NCBI GenBank assembly: GCA_009928955.1
Contig: SABN01000006.1
Location: 1-57,757, forward strand
Source: Opitutia bacterium
GTDB lineage: Bacteria > Verrucomicrobiota > Kiritimatiellia > CAIQIC01 > Lenti-01
Reading direction: 5' to 3'
Length of the DNA: 57,757 bases
Shown here: one piece after another, positions 42,087 to 51,437 of the stretch
How the letters are laid out: every line of letters starts with the position of its first letter
How positions within the stretch are numbered: the stretch's first letter is position 1
Notes under the pieces: generated by a model
Seen by the model: only the letters and a program-made list of their open reading frames with translations
Told to the model about the DNA's origin: nothing
The model's database searches: none
Position numbers and translations under genes: made by a program

Positions 42087-45000
42087 AGAGGCGGTTTTCC
42101 ATCAGGCATTGAGGCCCCCCCGCCCCGCCGAGGTTGTTCCAGTTGCGGTTGAGGCCGCCGCCGGATGGCGGGGGCTTGATGGTGGGCGGGGGCAAGACAT
42201 CCGAGTTGTATAGATTCTCCAGCAGGTGTTTGACTTCGCCGACGACCGGGACGCGATCCACGATCATATTGAAGTATTCGCCGCGCTGGTATTTGTAGTA
42301 GGAATCGAGAAACTCAGTGAAACCGCCGGTGCTATAGGACATCATTTTGTCGATGATCTGCTCGGCCAGCCACGCTTTGATAGGATTGTTTTTGTTCCAT
42401 TGCTGGTGCGCCTGGTCTTCCTTGTAGGCGCGAAGGATCAGGTCGCGGTCGGACTCATACTGGCGCTGCCGGGCTTTGTCTCGCTCGAGGCGGTTGTTGT
42501 ATTCTTCGCGCAGGAGGTCCATGTCGTCGTAGGCGAAGCTGGAGAGGCCGAAGGGGTCAATGGCGTTGACGGGGTCGGACCCGGTGTAGGCATAGAGGTT
42601 GGCGCCGGCGGCCAGGCCGAGCGGGTCGCGCTGGAGGAAGCGTCCGAGCGCGGCGTTGTAGAGGCGGTTTCGCATGAGGTGGTGGCCGCGTCCGAGGTCC
42701 AGCACGGCGAAGGAGCCGGAGAGGGTGAACCATTCGCGGTCGGCCTGGTGGGCTTGCGAGGACATGCCGAAGGGGGTGTAGGAGAAGGCGCCGGAGAGGC
42801 TGCCGTCGCCATCGGTCAGGGCGAGGGTGTGGCCGAGGGCGGAGTAGTGGTAATACTGCGTGTCGCCGTTCGGGACGGAGCGCGCGAGCAGCATGTGTCC
42901 GGCGAACAGATTGATCCAGACGACATGGTGGGCGTCGTCGGTGGCGAAGAGCAGGCGGGAGCGCTCGTCGTAGAAGAAGCGGCGCGTTTTTTCGGGGGTT
43001 TGGAGGCGGATGACGCGGTTCATGGAGTCGTAGGCCAGGGTGGTGGTTCCTTCGGGGGTGGCGAGGGAGGTGACGCGGTTGAGGGCGTCGTAGGCGTAGG
43101 AAGCGCCGAGGGCGGGAATGGCGGTGAGGTTGCCGTTGAGGTCGCTCTGGACGGCGCTGCCCGCCAGATTCGCGAGGCCGTCGGCGGCGTTGTAGGTCAT
43201 GGCGGCAGTGGGCTCGCCGGTGACATCCGTGGCGGGCAGGGCGGAGTTCTGAACGTCGCTGCGGGTGAGGCGTCCGAGGGCATCGCGGGTGAGGCCGATG
43301 CGGGCGATCGGGCCGGATTGGGCGGCATGAATAAGGCCGGTGACCTGTCCACCCGGCGTGCGCTGGATGGTGGTGGTCGCGCCGTTGCCGCGCTGGAGGG
43401 CGATCAGACGGGAGGCGGCATCGTAGGCCAAGCCAACGGAGCCGTTGTTCCAGATCAGATGGGTCAGGCGTTCGCGGGCGTCGTACTGGCAGTTGGCGGT
43501 GGTTCCGTCGGGATACGCGAGCGAGGACAGGTTGCCGTTCGGGTCGTAGGTCTTCTGGATGGCGAGTCCGCCGGGATAGTCCAGGCGCGTGACCCGTCCG
43601 GCGGCGTCATAGCTGAAGCGTGTGGTGCCGAGCGGAGTGTGCTGGGCGGTGACCCATCCGGCGGCGTTGTATTCGATGCGATAGATGCCGGCATCGCCCA
43701 CGGTCAGGGTGTCGGGGCGTCCGTCCTGGTTGTAGGTTTGGGTGACGGTTGTGCCGTTGGCGTTGGTGGTGGCGACGAGGCGTCCGAGCAGGTCGCGCGC
43801 ATGGGCGGTGGTTCGTCCGAGCGGATCGGTTTCGGCGATGAGTTGGCGGGCGTCGTCGTAGGCATAGCGCCAAGCGTGGCCCGCGGGATTGGTGATGATG
43901 GCGATGTTCCACATGTCGTCGTAGGTGAAGGAGAGCGTCCCGGCGGGCGTGACGAGGGCGGAGGGCCTGCCGAGGTCGTCGAACCGGGCGGAGGAGGACA
44001 CTCCGGCGCTGTGGAGGATGTTGGTCTGACGCCCGTCGGCGTCGTACGAAAAGGCCGGCGAGGCACCGGAAGGGGCGGCGAAGTTCGTGACGTAGAGATT
44101 GGCGTCGCGTCCGACGGGGATGAAGCGTCCAAAGGGGTCGGTGATGCCCGTCAGGGCGCAGCAGTCGTAGTGGAAGGTTTGCGAGGTGTTGTCGGCAAAG
44201 CGCACCTGGGTCATGCGTCCGTTGGCATCGTAGGCATAGGCGGTTGCATGGCCGTTCGGATTGACGACGTTGGTGACGAGAAGACCGTGCGGATCGTAGC
44301 GATAGGCGGTGACCGCGCCGACCGGATCAACCACGCGCGCAAGATTTCCAAAGGCGTCGTACTCGTAGCGCGTGACCGCGCCAACCTCGTTGGTCATGGC
44401 CGCAAGCAGTCCGTTGGACAGATAGCCATAGGACACGCGCGCGCCGGAGGGATGGGTCATGCTCAGAAGCTGGTCGCGCGAAGAATAGGTGAAGCGCAGC
44501 ACATGCCCAAGGGCATTGGTTGCGGCGACCAGACGGTTCTTTTCATCGAACGCGCGGGCGGTTACCGCGCCGACGGGGTTCTGGTGGCGGGTGCGGTTGC
44601 CGGCGGCATCATAGGCAACGGACACCATGCGGTTGCCGGTGCGGGTGGCTTGGGTCGGACGGTTGTCGGCGTTGTACAGCAGCGTGGCGGTCTGTCCGAG
44701 GGCGTTGGATGCGGCGGAGGGGAGTCCGACGGTGTTTACTGCGGTTTCGCGCGAGTACCCCGCTGCGCTGGTGAAGCGGGTGACGTTCGTGCGGGGAACC
44801 TGGTACGCATTCGTTTGGCCGAGCGGGTCTGCGAGCGTGGCGATGCGGCGCTTGCTGTCATAGGTGAAGCGGACGGTTTTTCCCGCCGATTCCATGCGGT
44901 CGAGCGTTTGCAACGTGTTGCCATAAACATAGGTGGTCGTGCTGCCGAGCAGGTCGGTGGTCTCGGCGAGGCAGGCATTGGTGTCGTAGGCATAGGCGGC

Positions 45001-46404
45001 GAACAGCCCGTTCGGCATGGTGATGCGCGAACAGAGATTCTCGTCGTTGTAATCAAACGAGGTGACGCGGCTGGCGGCATCGGTGATCTCGCCAATCAGC
45101 CAGAACGCCCGCTCCGAAGCATTGGTGTTGCTGCGATACGAGAACGTCATCGCGTTGCCAAACGGATCGGAGATGGAGGTGAGGCGTCCGAGCGGATAGG
45201 TGATGTAGCTGGCCGCGCGTTCGAACCGATGCGTCCAGCGGGGTTTCTTGTTTCGCAGCTCCCACGCATCCGGCAGCAGGACCAGCTCCGCCCGCATGAA
45301 GGGATCGAGCGGCGCATACGCCTTTTCGCCGGCGGCATTCGTTCCGATATAGACGAATTTCGACGGCCGTCCCTTGCCCAGATGCACGTTGGCGGCAGGT
45401 GGCGTGACGTTGGTGTTGACCCAGGAGCTGAGCAGGAGGTCGCCTCGCAAAACCCGCCCGGGAAAAAGCGGAACAACCTTCTGCTCATAGGAAAAATACC
45501 AGCGGGAACCAAACATGCCGGTACTCGCTTTTTTCGAGCGATAGGTGTGGGTATAGGCGACGTCCGGGCCGAGGGTGCGATAGGCGAACATGCGGTCGGC
45601 GATTTCGAGCGTCAGGTCCGAGGCATCCACCCGGTAAACCGGCATCCCGTAGGGACTGCATGAACCGAAGCCGCTGCGCGAATTTTCAGGCTCGCCGGGA
45701 TCGCCGCCTTCATAATCGTCGTACGGCGGCCAATCGTCGGCCAGGGGCGGCCAATCCTCGCCGGGCGGTTCGGTGTGGCGGTCGTTGTAGTCCAGCCGGA
45801 ACTCGAAATCCGGGTCGCCCGGCTCGTCGGGCGGCGCGGCGGGCACGGGGCGTCCCTTTTTGAGATCCACAAAAATTTCGCGCACGATGCCCACCTCCGG
45901 CTCGCTCCCTTGGAAGACCAGTTTGGCCAGTTCCAAGTTCTGATGACATTCGGGCAGGTAGGAGCCACTGCCCGTCAACCTCAACACGCCGCTCTGCTCC
46001 GGCTTCCAGATGGGCAGGGCATTAGTCGACGTGTAGTTCATCCACGCCTGCGATCCGCTGCAATTGGTATAGACATAAAGGAGCAGCGAATTGGCGCGAA
46101 ACCAGCCCTCCCGCGAGCCGCTGCCGGGGATGACCTGGCCGGATATGACATAAGGCTCTTCCTTGTTGCTGTAATGCCCCCAGGCGGTGAGTAACGAGAC
46201 TTTTTTGGGGTGCGGGGAATGCTCCCAGTGGGTGCCGGCGTGGTTGAAGATGATGTGCGAGAGACCCTGCACCGTAATTTCGACATAGTCCCCGTCCGGG
46301 AGCGTCAGGCGGTGCGTGGTCGGCGCGTCGGGGTCCCATTTGATTTGCGCCCAGGCGGAGAAAACAGACGCCACCACAAAAAAGACACAGGCAAATACTT
46401 TCAT
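42079..46404 (-). CDS. Secreted RHS/YD-repeat protein C
   Basis: 1441 residues with signal peptide MKVFACVFFVVASVFSAWA. The N-terminal domain (to ~residue 240) is acidic and Pro-rich near its end. The entry domain FGSCSPYGMPVYRV, then LGPDVAYTHTYRS and GMFGSRWYFSYEQ corresponds to that of protein A. YD repeats cover ~residues 420-1240. The core end shows HYSALGHTLALTDGDG, LMRNRLYNAALGRFLQRDPLG and NLYAYTGSDPVNAIDPFG. The ~150-residue tip is charged and helical (EEYNNRLERDKARQRQ), then Gly/Pro-rich; no toxin motif is recognised. It uses less GC-rich codons than protein B. It lies between two metK copies. Confidence 0.9.
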   Translation of the reverse strand: MKVFACVFFVVASVFSAWAQIKWDPDAPTTHRLTLPDGDYVEITVQGLSHIIFNHAGTHWEHSPHPKKVSLLTAWGHYSNKEEPYVISGQVIPGSGSREGWFRANSLLLYVYTNCSGSQAWMNYTSTNALPIWKPEQSGVLRLTGSGSYLPECHQNLELAKLVFQGSEPEVGIVREIFVDLKKGRPVPAAPPDEPGDPDFEFRLDYNDRHTEPPGEDWPPLADDWPPYDDYEGGDPGEPENSRSGFGSCSPYGMPVYRVDASDLTLEIADRMFAYRTLGPDVAYTHTYRSKKASTGMFGSRWYFSYEQKVVPLFPGRVLRGDLLLSSWVNTNVTPPAANVHLGKGRPSKFVYIGTNAAGEKAYAPLDPFMRAELVLLPDAWELRNKKPRWTHRFERAASYITYPLGRLTSISDPFGNAMTFSYRSNTNASERAFWLIGEITDAASRVTSFDYNDENLCSRITMPNGLFAAYAYDTNACLAETTDLLGSTTTYVYGNTLQTLDRMESAGKTVRFTYDSKRRIATLADPLGQTNAYQVPRTNVTRFTSAAGYSRETAVNTVGLPSAASNALGQTATLLYNADNRPTQATRTGNRMVSVAYDAAGNRTRHQNPVGAVTARAFDEKNRLVAATNALGHVLRFTYSSRDQLLSMTHPSGARVSYGYLSNGLLAAMTNEVGAVTRYEYDAFGNLARVVDPVGAVTAYRYDPHGLLVTNVVNPNGHATAYAYDANGRMTQVRFADNTSQTFHYDCCALTGITDPFGRFIPVGRDANLYVTNFAAPSGASPAFSYDADGRQTNILHSAGVSSSARFDDLGRPSALVTPAGTLSFTYDDMWNIAIITNPAGHAWRYAYDDARQLIAETDPLGRTTAHARDLLGRLVATTNANGTTVTQTYNQDGRPDTLTVGDAGIYRIEYNAAGWVTAQHTPLGTTRFSYDAAGRVTRLDYPGGLAIQKTYDPNGNLSSLAYPDGTTANCQYDARERLTHLIWNNGSVGLAYDAASRLIALQRGNGATTTIQRTPGGQVTGLIHAAQSGPIARIGLTRDALGRLTRSDVQNSALPATDVTGEPTAAMTYNAADGLANLAGSAVQSDLNGNLTAIPALGASYAYDALNRVTSLATPEGTTTLAYDSMNRVIRLQTPEKTRRFFYDERSRLLFATDDAHHVVWINLFAGHMLLARSVPNGDTQYYHYSALGHTLALTDGDGSLSGAFSYTPFGMSSQAHQADREWFTLSGSFAVLDLGRGHHLMRNRLYNAALGRFLQRDPLGLAAGANLYAYTGSDPVNAIDPFGLSSFAYDDMDLLREEYNNRLERDKARQRQYESDRDLILRAYKEDQAHQQWNKNNPIKAWLAEQIIDKMMSYSTGGFTEFLDSYYKYQRGEYFNMIVDRVPVVGEVKHLLENLYNSDVLPPPTIKPPPSGGGLNRNWNNLGGAGGPQCLMENRLYE

Positions 46405-46644
46405 CGCTGATCTTTCGCTTCCGGGCTCTTCAGATAAGGCTCTTGCCCGTCTCATGGCCGTGCGAGAGCCCCGCTCCTACACCGGATGAAGTCTGTCAGA
46501 TTTCGAGGATCATGTCCGCCCTTAATTTGAACCTTCTACTGGTAATTGCCTTTTTATGAATTGGTGAGGCCGGAAGCCGGGAATCCCCCCCGGCGGATGG
46601 CCGCCCGAGGAGAATCGGGCATTTCGAATCGCCCTTCTCTGCAC
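46405..46644. other. Upstream region of RHS protein C
   Basis: No gene is supported. On the minus strand a TTATCT -10-like word lies about 27 nt before the RHS ATG. Around 46466-46485 there is a GAGCCCCGCTCCTAC motif resembling one arm of a REP-like repeat. The left limit of the insertion between the metK copies should lie here or in the terminator region. Confidence 0.4.
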
Positions 46645-46672
46645 AAAAAAGGACGCCGCGGATGCGGCGTCC
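46645..46672 (-). terminator. Terminator of intact metK
   Basis: Minus strand: GGACGCCGC-ATCC-GCGGCGTCC followed by TTTTTT (46645-46650). Strong intrinsic terminator 23 nt after the stop. Confidence 0.9.
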
Positions 46673-46695
46673 TGTCTCAGCCCGTTGGGGCGGGA

Positions 46696-47889
46696 TTATT
46701 TGGCCACGGCCTTGATCAGCGCGGCCGCCTTGTCGGTCTGCTCCCAGGTGAAGAACTTGAAGTTCTTGTCGCCCTTCCGGCGGCCGAAGTGACCGTATTG
46801 GTTGGTCAGGGAGTAGATCGGCCGGAGCAGGTTGAGCTGCTTGACGATCTCGGCCGGCTTGAGGCCGAACACCGCGCGGACCGCCTTGGAGATCTTGTCG
46901 TCGGAAACCGTGCCCGTGCCGAACGTCTCGATGTGGACGGAGACCGGGTCGGGATAGCCGATGGCATAGGCCAGCTGAACCTCGCAGCGCTTCGCCAGCT
47001 TGGCGGCCACGATGTTCTTGGCGACGTAGCGGGCCATGTAGGCCGCGCTGCGGTCCACCTTCGAGGGATCCTTGCCCGAAAACGCGCCGCCGCCATGGCG
47101 TCCCATGCCGCCGTAGGTGTCCACGATGATCTTGCGGCCCGTCACGCCGCAGTCGCCCTGCGGGCCGCCCGTCACGAACCGGCCGGTCGGATTGACATGG
47201 TAGACCGTCCGCTTGTCGAGCAGCTTCGCCGGCACCGACTTCTTGATGACCTTCTCGATGATCTCCTTGCGGATCTGCTTGTTCGAGACGTGCGGCGCGT
47301 GCTGGGTCGAGACGACGACCGTGTCCACGCGGACCGGCTTGCCGTTCTTGTCGTATTCGACGGAAACCTGGCTCTTGGAGTCGGGACGCACCCACGGCAT
47401 CTTGCCAGCCTTGCGCAGGTCGGTCAGCGTGCGCATGATGCGGTGGGCCAGGATGATGGGCATCGGCATCAGCTCGGCCGTCTCGTCGCAGGCGTAGCCG
47501 AACATCATCCCCTGGTCGCCGGCGCCCTGCTCCGCCGTCGCCTTGCCTTCGGCCTTCGCCGCGTTCACGCCTTGGGCGATGTCGGGCGATTGGTTTTCGA
47601 TCGCGACCAGCACGGCGCAGATGTTGCCGTTGAAGCCGGAATCCTGATGGTTGTAGCCGATCTTGCAGACCGCCTGGCGAGCCACCTCGGCGTAGTTCAC
47701 GATGGCTTTCGTGGTGATTTCGCCGGCGACGACCACCATGCCGGTCTTGGCGAGCGTTTCGCAGGCGACGCGGCTCCGGGGGTCTTTCGCCAAGCACGCG
47801 TCCAGCACCGCATCCGAAACGGCATCGCACAGCTTGTCGGGATGTCCTTCGGAAACGGACTCGGATGTGAAGACGGTGTTCTTGGACAT
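46696..47889 (-). CDS. metK: S-adenosylmethionine synthetase
   Basis: 397 residues, full length. Motifs: [17 protein letters not shown] at the N-terminus with the ATP/Mg site, the [15 protein letters not shown] hexapeptide region, and [19 protein letters not shown], the phosphate loop. Makes SAM from methionine and ATP in the cytoplasm. Own promoter overlapping the ptsI end, with a GAAGGAGAG ribosome-binding site 8 nt before the ATG; last gene of the long minus-strand run. Its 3' third is duplicated, in diverged form, at 40933-41328. Confidence 0.98.
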   Translation of the reverse strand: MSKNTVFTSESVSEGHPDKLCDAVSDAVLDACLAKDPRSRVACETLAKTGMVVVAGEITTKAIVNYAEVARQAVCKIGYNHQDSGFNGNICAVLVAIENQSPDIAQGVNAAKAEGKATAEQGAGDQGMMFGYACDETAELMPMPIILAHRIMRTLTDLRKAGKMPWVRPDSKSQVSVEYDKNGKPVRVDTVVVSTQHAPHVSNKQIRKEIIEKVIKKSVPAKLLDKRTVYHVNPTGRFVTGGPQGDCGVTGRKIIVDTYGGMGRHGGGAFSGKDPSKVDRSAAYMARYVAKNIVAAKLAKRCEVQLAYAIGYPDPVSVHIETFGTGTVSDDKISKAVRAVFGLKPAEIVKQLNLLRPIYSLTNQYGHFGRRKGDKNFKFFTWEQTDKAAALIKAVAK

Positions 47890-47929
47890 GGGACTCTCTC
47901 CTTCGGGGTTTGGATCAACAATCGCGGGG

Positions 47930-47957
47930 ATATTACCGCATTATTCGGCCAATTCAA
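47930..47957 (-). promoter_or_regulatory. Candidate metK promoter within the ptsI end
   Basis: Minus strand: -35 TTGAAT (47952-47957), 16-nt spacer, -10 TAATAT (47930-47935). The remaining ~40-nt leader is too short for a SAM riboswitch. Confidence 0.5.
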
Positions 47958-49710
47958 GTATTTCCGGCGCGGCGCGGCGGACCAGCGCCCGGCAGCGTTC
48001 GAGCACTTCCGCGCCGGTGGGCATCCCCCGGGCCGCCTCGGCCAGCTCCAGCGCTTCCGAAAACCGGATGTGCCGGATGACATCCTTGACCAGCGGAATG
48101 GCGCCGGGGCTGGCGCTGAGCTCGTCCACGCCCAGCCCCAGCAGGAGCGGGGTCAGGATCGGATTGCCCGCCATCTCGCCGCAAACGCCCGTCCAGATGC
48201 CGTGCCGGCGCCCCGCCTCCACCGTGAGGCGGATCAGCTTCAACACCGCCGGATGGGTCGGCTCGTAGAGATGCGCAACCCGCTCGTTCACGCGATCCAC
48301 CGCCAGCGTGTACTGCACCAAGTCGTTGGTCCCGATGCTGAAGAACTTCACCTTCGGCGCGATCAGGTCCGCCGTCAGCGCCGCCGACGGGATTTCGACC
48401 ATCACGCCCACGTCGACGTCCGGATTGAACGCGACGCCCGCGGCGGCGAGCTCGGCCTTGCACTCCTCCAGCAGGACGCCGGCCTGGTCCACCTCGCCGG
48501 CGCTGCTGACCATCGGATACATGATGCGCAGATTCGGGTTGTGCGCGGAGGCGCGCAGCAGGGCCCGCAGCTGCGTCTTGAAAATCTCCGGCCGGGCCAG
48601 GCACAGGCGGATCGCGCGCCAGCCCAGGAAGGGGTTGGACTCCTCCGGGATCTTGACCGAAGCCGGCAGCTTGTCGCCCCCCAGGTCCAGCGTCCGGATG
48701 ATGACGGATTCGGGCAGGATCCGCCGCGCCACCTCGGCATAGGCTTGGTATTGCCGCTCCTCGCTGGGTTCGCCCGCACGGGCCAGATAGAGATATTCGC
48801 TGCGGAACAGGCCGACGCCGCGCGCCCCGCGCGCCCAGACCGCTTCCACGTCCGCCGGCATCTCGATGTTCGCCGACAGCACGACGGCGTGCCCGTCGAG
48901 CGTGACGGCCTCCTCCTCCTTGAGCGTCGCCAGCCGCTTCTGGATGATGGACCGGCTGCGGGCGATCCGGCCATAGTCCTCCTCCCGCGACGGCGATGGA
49001 TTCAGCACCAGGACGCCGCGCACGCCGTCGAGGATGACCCGGTCCCCGTCGGCCAGGCGGCCGCACAGATCCCGCAGGCCCACGATGGCCGGCAGATCCA
49101 TCGCGCGCGCCATGATGGCCGTGTGCGAAGTGGGACTGCCCAGCTCCGTCACCACCCCCAGGATCTTGCGGCGGTCGAACGCGGCCATTTCGGAGGGGGC
49201 GATGTCGCGCGCCGCCAGCACGCGGGGTGTTTCCAGCCCCGCCAGCAGATCGAATCCGCCGCCCATCAGGTTCTTCAGAATGCGGCGGGTCACGTCCCGG
49301 ATGTCGGTGGCCCGCTCGCGCAGATAGTCGTCGTCCATCTGCAACAGGGTCTGCGCATAGCGTTCGGACACCTCGAAAAGGGCCTTTTCGATGTTCTTCC
49401 GCTTTTCGCGGACGTCGCGATAGACTTCGTCGACGAAGCTCGGATCGTCCACCACGTGCAGGTGGGCCTCGAAAATCCCGGCGCTCTCCCCGCCCATCGC
49501 CTCGCCCACCCGCTGCTGGATCTCATGGAGCTGGCGGCGGGTCTCGATCAGCGCCGCCTCGAGGCGGATCATCTCGCGCGGCACTTCCTCGGCGGGAATG
49601 GCGTATTCGGGCAGCGGATGGTCGTCCGCCTTCAGCAGCAGGACCGGGCCCGAAGCGATTCCCGGGGAAACCCCGATTCCCCTGAACTCGAGTTCCCGAT
49701 GGACATCCAT
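47941..49710 (-). CDS. ptsI: Phosphoenolpyruvate-protein phosphotransferase (PTS enzyme I)
   Basis: 589 residues. The ATG at 49710 is supported by AGGAGGGCG about 8 nt upstream and gives GIGVSPGIASGPVLLL at the N-terminus. The phospho-His motif is GSPTSHTAIMARAMDLP. The PEP-binding C-terminal barrel shows GVGLFRSEYLYL, MYPMVSS and the FSIGTNDLVQYTLAVDR signature. Transfers phosphate from PEP to HPr. No EII permease is nearby, and with hprK next door a regulatory rather than sugar-transport relay is likely. Confidence 0.96.
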   Translation of the reverse strand: MDVHRELEFRGIGVSPGIASGPVLLLKADDHPLPEYAIPAEEVPREMIRLEAALIETRRQLHEIQQRVGEAMGGESAGIFEAHLHVVDDPSFVDEVYRDVREKRKNIEKALFEVSERYAQTLLQMDDDYLRERATDIRDVTRRILKNLMGGGFDLLAGLETPRVLAARDIAPSEMAAFDRRKILGVVTELGSPTSHTAIMARAMDLPAIVGLRDLCGRLADGDRVILDGVRGVLVLNPSPSREEDYGRIARSRSIIQKRLATLKEEEAVTLDGHAVVLSANIEMPADVEAVWARGARGVGLFRSEYLYLARAGEPSEERQYQAYAEVARRILPESVIIRTLDLGGDKLPASVKIPEESNPFLGWRAIRLCLARPEIFKTQLRALLRASAHNPNLRIMYPMVSSAGEVDQAGVLLEECKAELAAAGVAFNPDVDVGVMVEIPSAALTADLIAPKVKFFSIGTNDLVQYTLAVDRVNERVAHLYEPTHPAVLKLIRLTVEAGRRHGIWTGVCGEMAGNPILTPLLLGLGVDELSASPGAIPLVKDVIRHIRFSEALELAEAARGMPTGAEVLERCRALVRRAAPEILELAE

Positions 49711-49723
49711 GGGAACGCCCTCC

Positions 49724-50029
49724 TCAATCCTCGAAGAATTTCCGCTCGAACAGCTCCGCCAAGGCGGCGATCGCATCGGCCGCGCCGACGCCCGTGGCAT
49801 GGATCCGCAGCTTGGCGCCATGGTTGCCCTCGAGGGTCAGCAAGCCCATGATGCTCTTGGCGTTCACCTTGACGCCGTTCTTTTCGATCAGGATTTCGCA
49901 TGGGAAGCGGGTGGCCGCCTTCACCAGCAGCGCGGCGGGGCGCGCGTGGATGCCATAGCGGTTCAGGACCGCCACGTCGCGCGTCAGGGGGCCGCTTCCG
50001 GCATTCGTTTTTGCAGGTTCCATGCTCAC
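49724..50029 (-). CDS. ptsH: Phosphocarrier protein HPr
   Basis: 101 residues with a ~15-residue N-terminal extension compared with typical HPr. The His15 site is NRYGIHARPAALL and the regulatory serine site is AKSIMGLLTLEGNHG, so both the EI (His) and HprK (Ser) phosphorylation sites are present. It begins 3 nt after the hprK stop and ends 13 nt before ptsI. Start could also be the third residue (M). Confidence 0.96.
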   Translation of the reverse strand: MSMEPAKTNAGSGPLTRDVAVLNRYGIHARPAALLVKAATRFPCEILIEKNGVKVNAKSIMGLLTLEGNHGAKLRIHATGVGAADAIAALAELFERKFFED

Positions 50030-50032
50030 TCG

Positions 50033-50986
50033 TCAATCCTTCCGGGCCAAAGCCACTTTGAGCCGCTCGTCCAGTTCCTTCGCGGAATCGTGGCCCATCT
50101 GCTTGAGCCGCTGGTTCAAGGCCGCGACCTCCACCACGTTCGTCAAATCGCGCCCCGCCGCCACGGGAACCGTCACCAGCGGGATTTCGACGCCCAGCAC
50201 GTTCCGGGTGGCGGTGTCCAGACCGGTGCGGTCGATGTCGTCCTCGTCGGCGGCGGGCTTCTTCATGCGGATGATCAGATCCAGCCGCATGGCGCCGCGC
50301 ATCGAGGCCACCCCGAACAGGCACGGCACATGGATGATGCCCAAGCCGCGGATCTCCATGTGTTCGCGGGTGATCTCCACGGCGGATCCCTGGATGGCGC
50401 CCGTGCTGTCGTGGGTCAGGATGGTGGTGTCGTCCGCCACCAGGCTGTGCCCGCGCTTGATCAGCGCCAAGGCGATTTCGCTCTTCCCGACGCCCGGCTC
50501 GCCTTCCAGCAGCACGCCGACGCCGTCGATCTCCACCATGGTGCCGGCCACCCGGATGCGGGGGCTGGTCCGGTTCTGGAGCAGCACCGTGGCCGCGTTC
50601 ATGAAGTGTCCGGTCACTTGATGCGTCCGCATCACGGGGATTTTCAGCTGGGCGACCGCCTGCCGCGCATAGCCCGGCAGGCGGCGGCCGCGCGACATCA
50701 CCAAGGCGGGCACGCGGCCCAGCGCGAGGAAGCGGCGGATGCGCTCCTCGACGGGCAGGCTGCCCAGATAGGTCATCTCCGCCAGCCCCAGCACCTGGAT
50801 GCGGCGGTTCGCGAAATAGCGCAGGAACCCGGCCAGCGCCAAGCCGGGGCGGTTCAGCGCCACTTCGGTGATTTCCCGTCCGACGGCGCTTTCCGGATTG
50901 GCCTCCCATTCCAGCTCCAGCGATTCCCGGCCCGCCTCGAAGAAGTCGGCGACCGTGATCCGCGGGCTCTCGGCTGTCCTCCACAT
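50033..50986 (-). CDS. hprK: HPr kinase/phosphorylase
   Basis: 317 residues. The N-terminal DRTGG-like domain is followed by the kinase domain with Walker A GEPGVGKSEIALALI, LVADDTTI, the IRGLGIIHVPCLFG signature and VTVPVAAGRDLTNVVEVAALN at the C-terminus. Phosphorylates and dephosphorylates the serine of HPr according to energy state. Placed between hpf and ptsH in the envelope/PTS gene run. Confidence 0.96.
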   Translation of the reverse strand: MWRTAESPRITVADFFEAGRESLELEWEANPESAVGREITEVALNRPGLALAGFLRYFANRRIQVLGLAEMTYLGSLPVEERIRRFLALGRVPALVMSRGRRLPGYARQAVAQLKIPVMRTHQVTGHFMNAATVLLQNRTSPRIRVAGTMVEIDGVGVLLEGEPGVGKSEIALALIKRGHSLVADDTTILTHDSTGAIQGSAVEITREHMEIRGLGIIHVPCLFGVASMRGAMRLDLIIRMKKPAADEDDIDRTGLDTATRNVLGVEIPLVTVPVAAGRDLTNVVEVAALNQRLKQMGHDSAKELDERLKVALARKD

Positions 50987-51049
50987 GGGTCTCGTTCCTT
51001 TCCGCGCGGGAGCCGGCGGCGCGCCGGCCCCCGCTCCGCGACGCGCGCC

Positions 51050-51388
51050 CTAGGCCTCGGGGCTCCCCTCCACGTCCGTCAGCTTCTGGCGTTCGTGGTG
51101 GCGCTCGATCATCTTGTCGCGGGACTTGCGCAGTTGCTTGTCGATCTTGAGCGTCGCCGCGTCGATCGAGGCGTACATGTCGTCGGTGGTCTCCGCCGCT
51201 TCCGCGCGCAGCTTGTCGCGCCCCTGCAAGACGACCTCCGCGATGTGGCGGTATTTCTCGTGCGCCAGGATCACATGGCAGCTCTCGATCCGCGGATAAT
51301 CCGCGAGCACCGGCGCCAGCCGGCTGTCCACATATTCCTTCAACGCATCGCTCACCGTCACATTCCGGCCCGTGATTTGAATGTCCAT
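51050..51388 (-). CDS. hpf: Ribosome hibernation promoting factor (short type)
   Basis: 112 residues of the YfiA/HPF family: MDIQITGRNVTVSDALKEYV at the N-terminus, ESCHVILAHEKYRHIAEVVL, and YASIDAATLKIDKQLRKSRDK. It lacks the long C-terminal dimerisation domain, so it is a short-form factor. Binds the decoding centre of resting ribosomes. Lies between lptB and hprK, the position it holds next to rpoN in Proteobacteria, but rpoN is absent here. A GC hairpin (about 51008-51033) lies between it and hprK. Confidence 0.93.
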   Translation of the reverse strand: MDIQITGRNVTVSDALKEYVDSRLAPVLADYPRIESCHVILAHEKYRHIAEVVLQGRDKLRAEAAETTDDMYASIDAATLKIDKQLRKSRDKMIERHHERQKLTDVEGSPEA

Positions 51389-51437
51389 TACGGCTCCTTC
51401 TTTGGGTTGTTGCTGTCGTCGACGAACATCGCTCCGC

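Noticed and set aside
47890..47940. SAM riboswitch upstream of metK
   Set aside because: Only ~50 nt lie between ptsI and metK, with a promoter inside; too short for any known SAM riboswitch fold.
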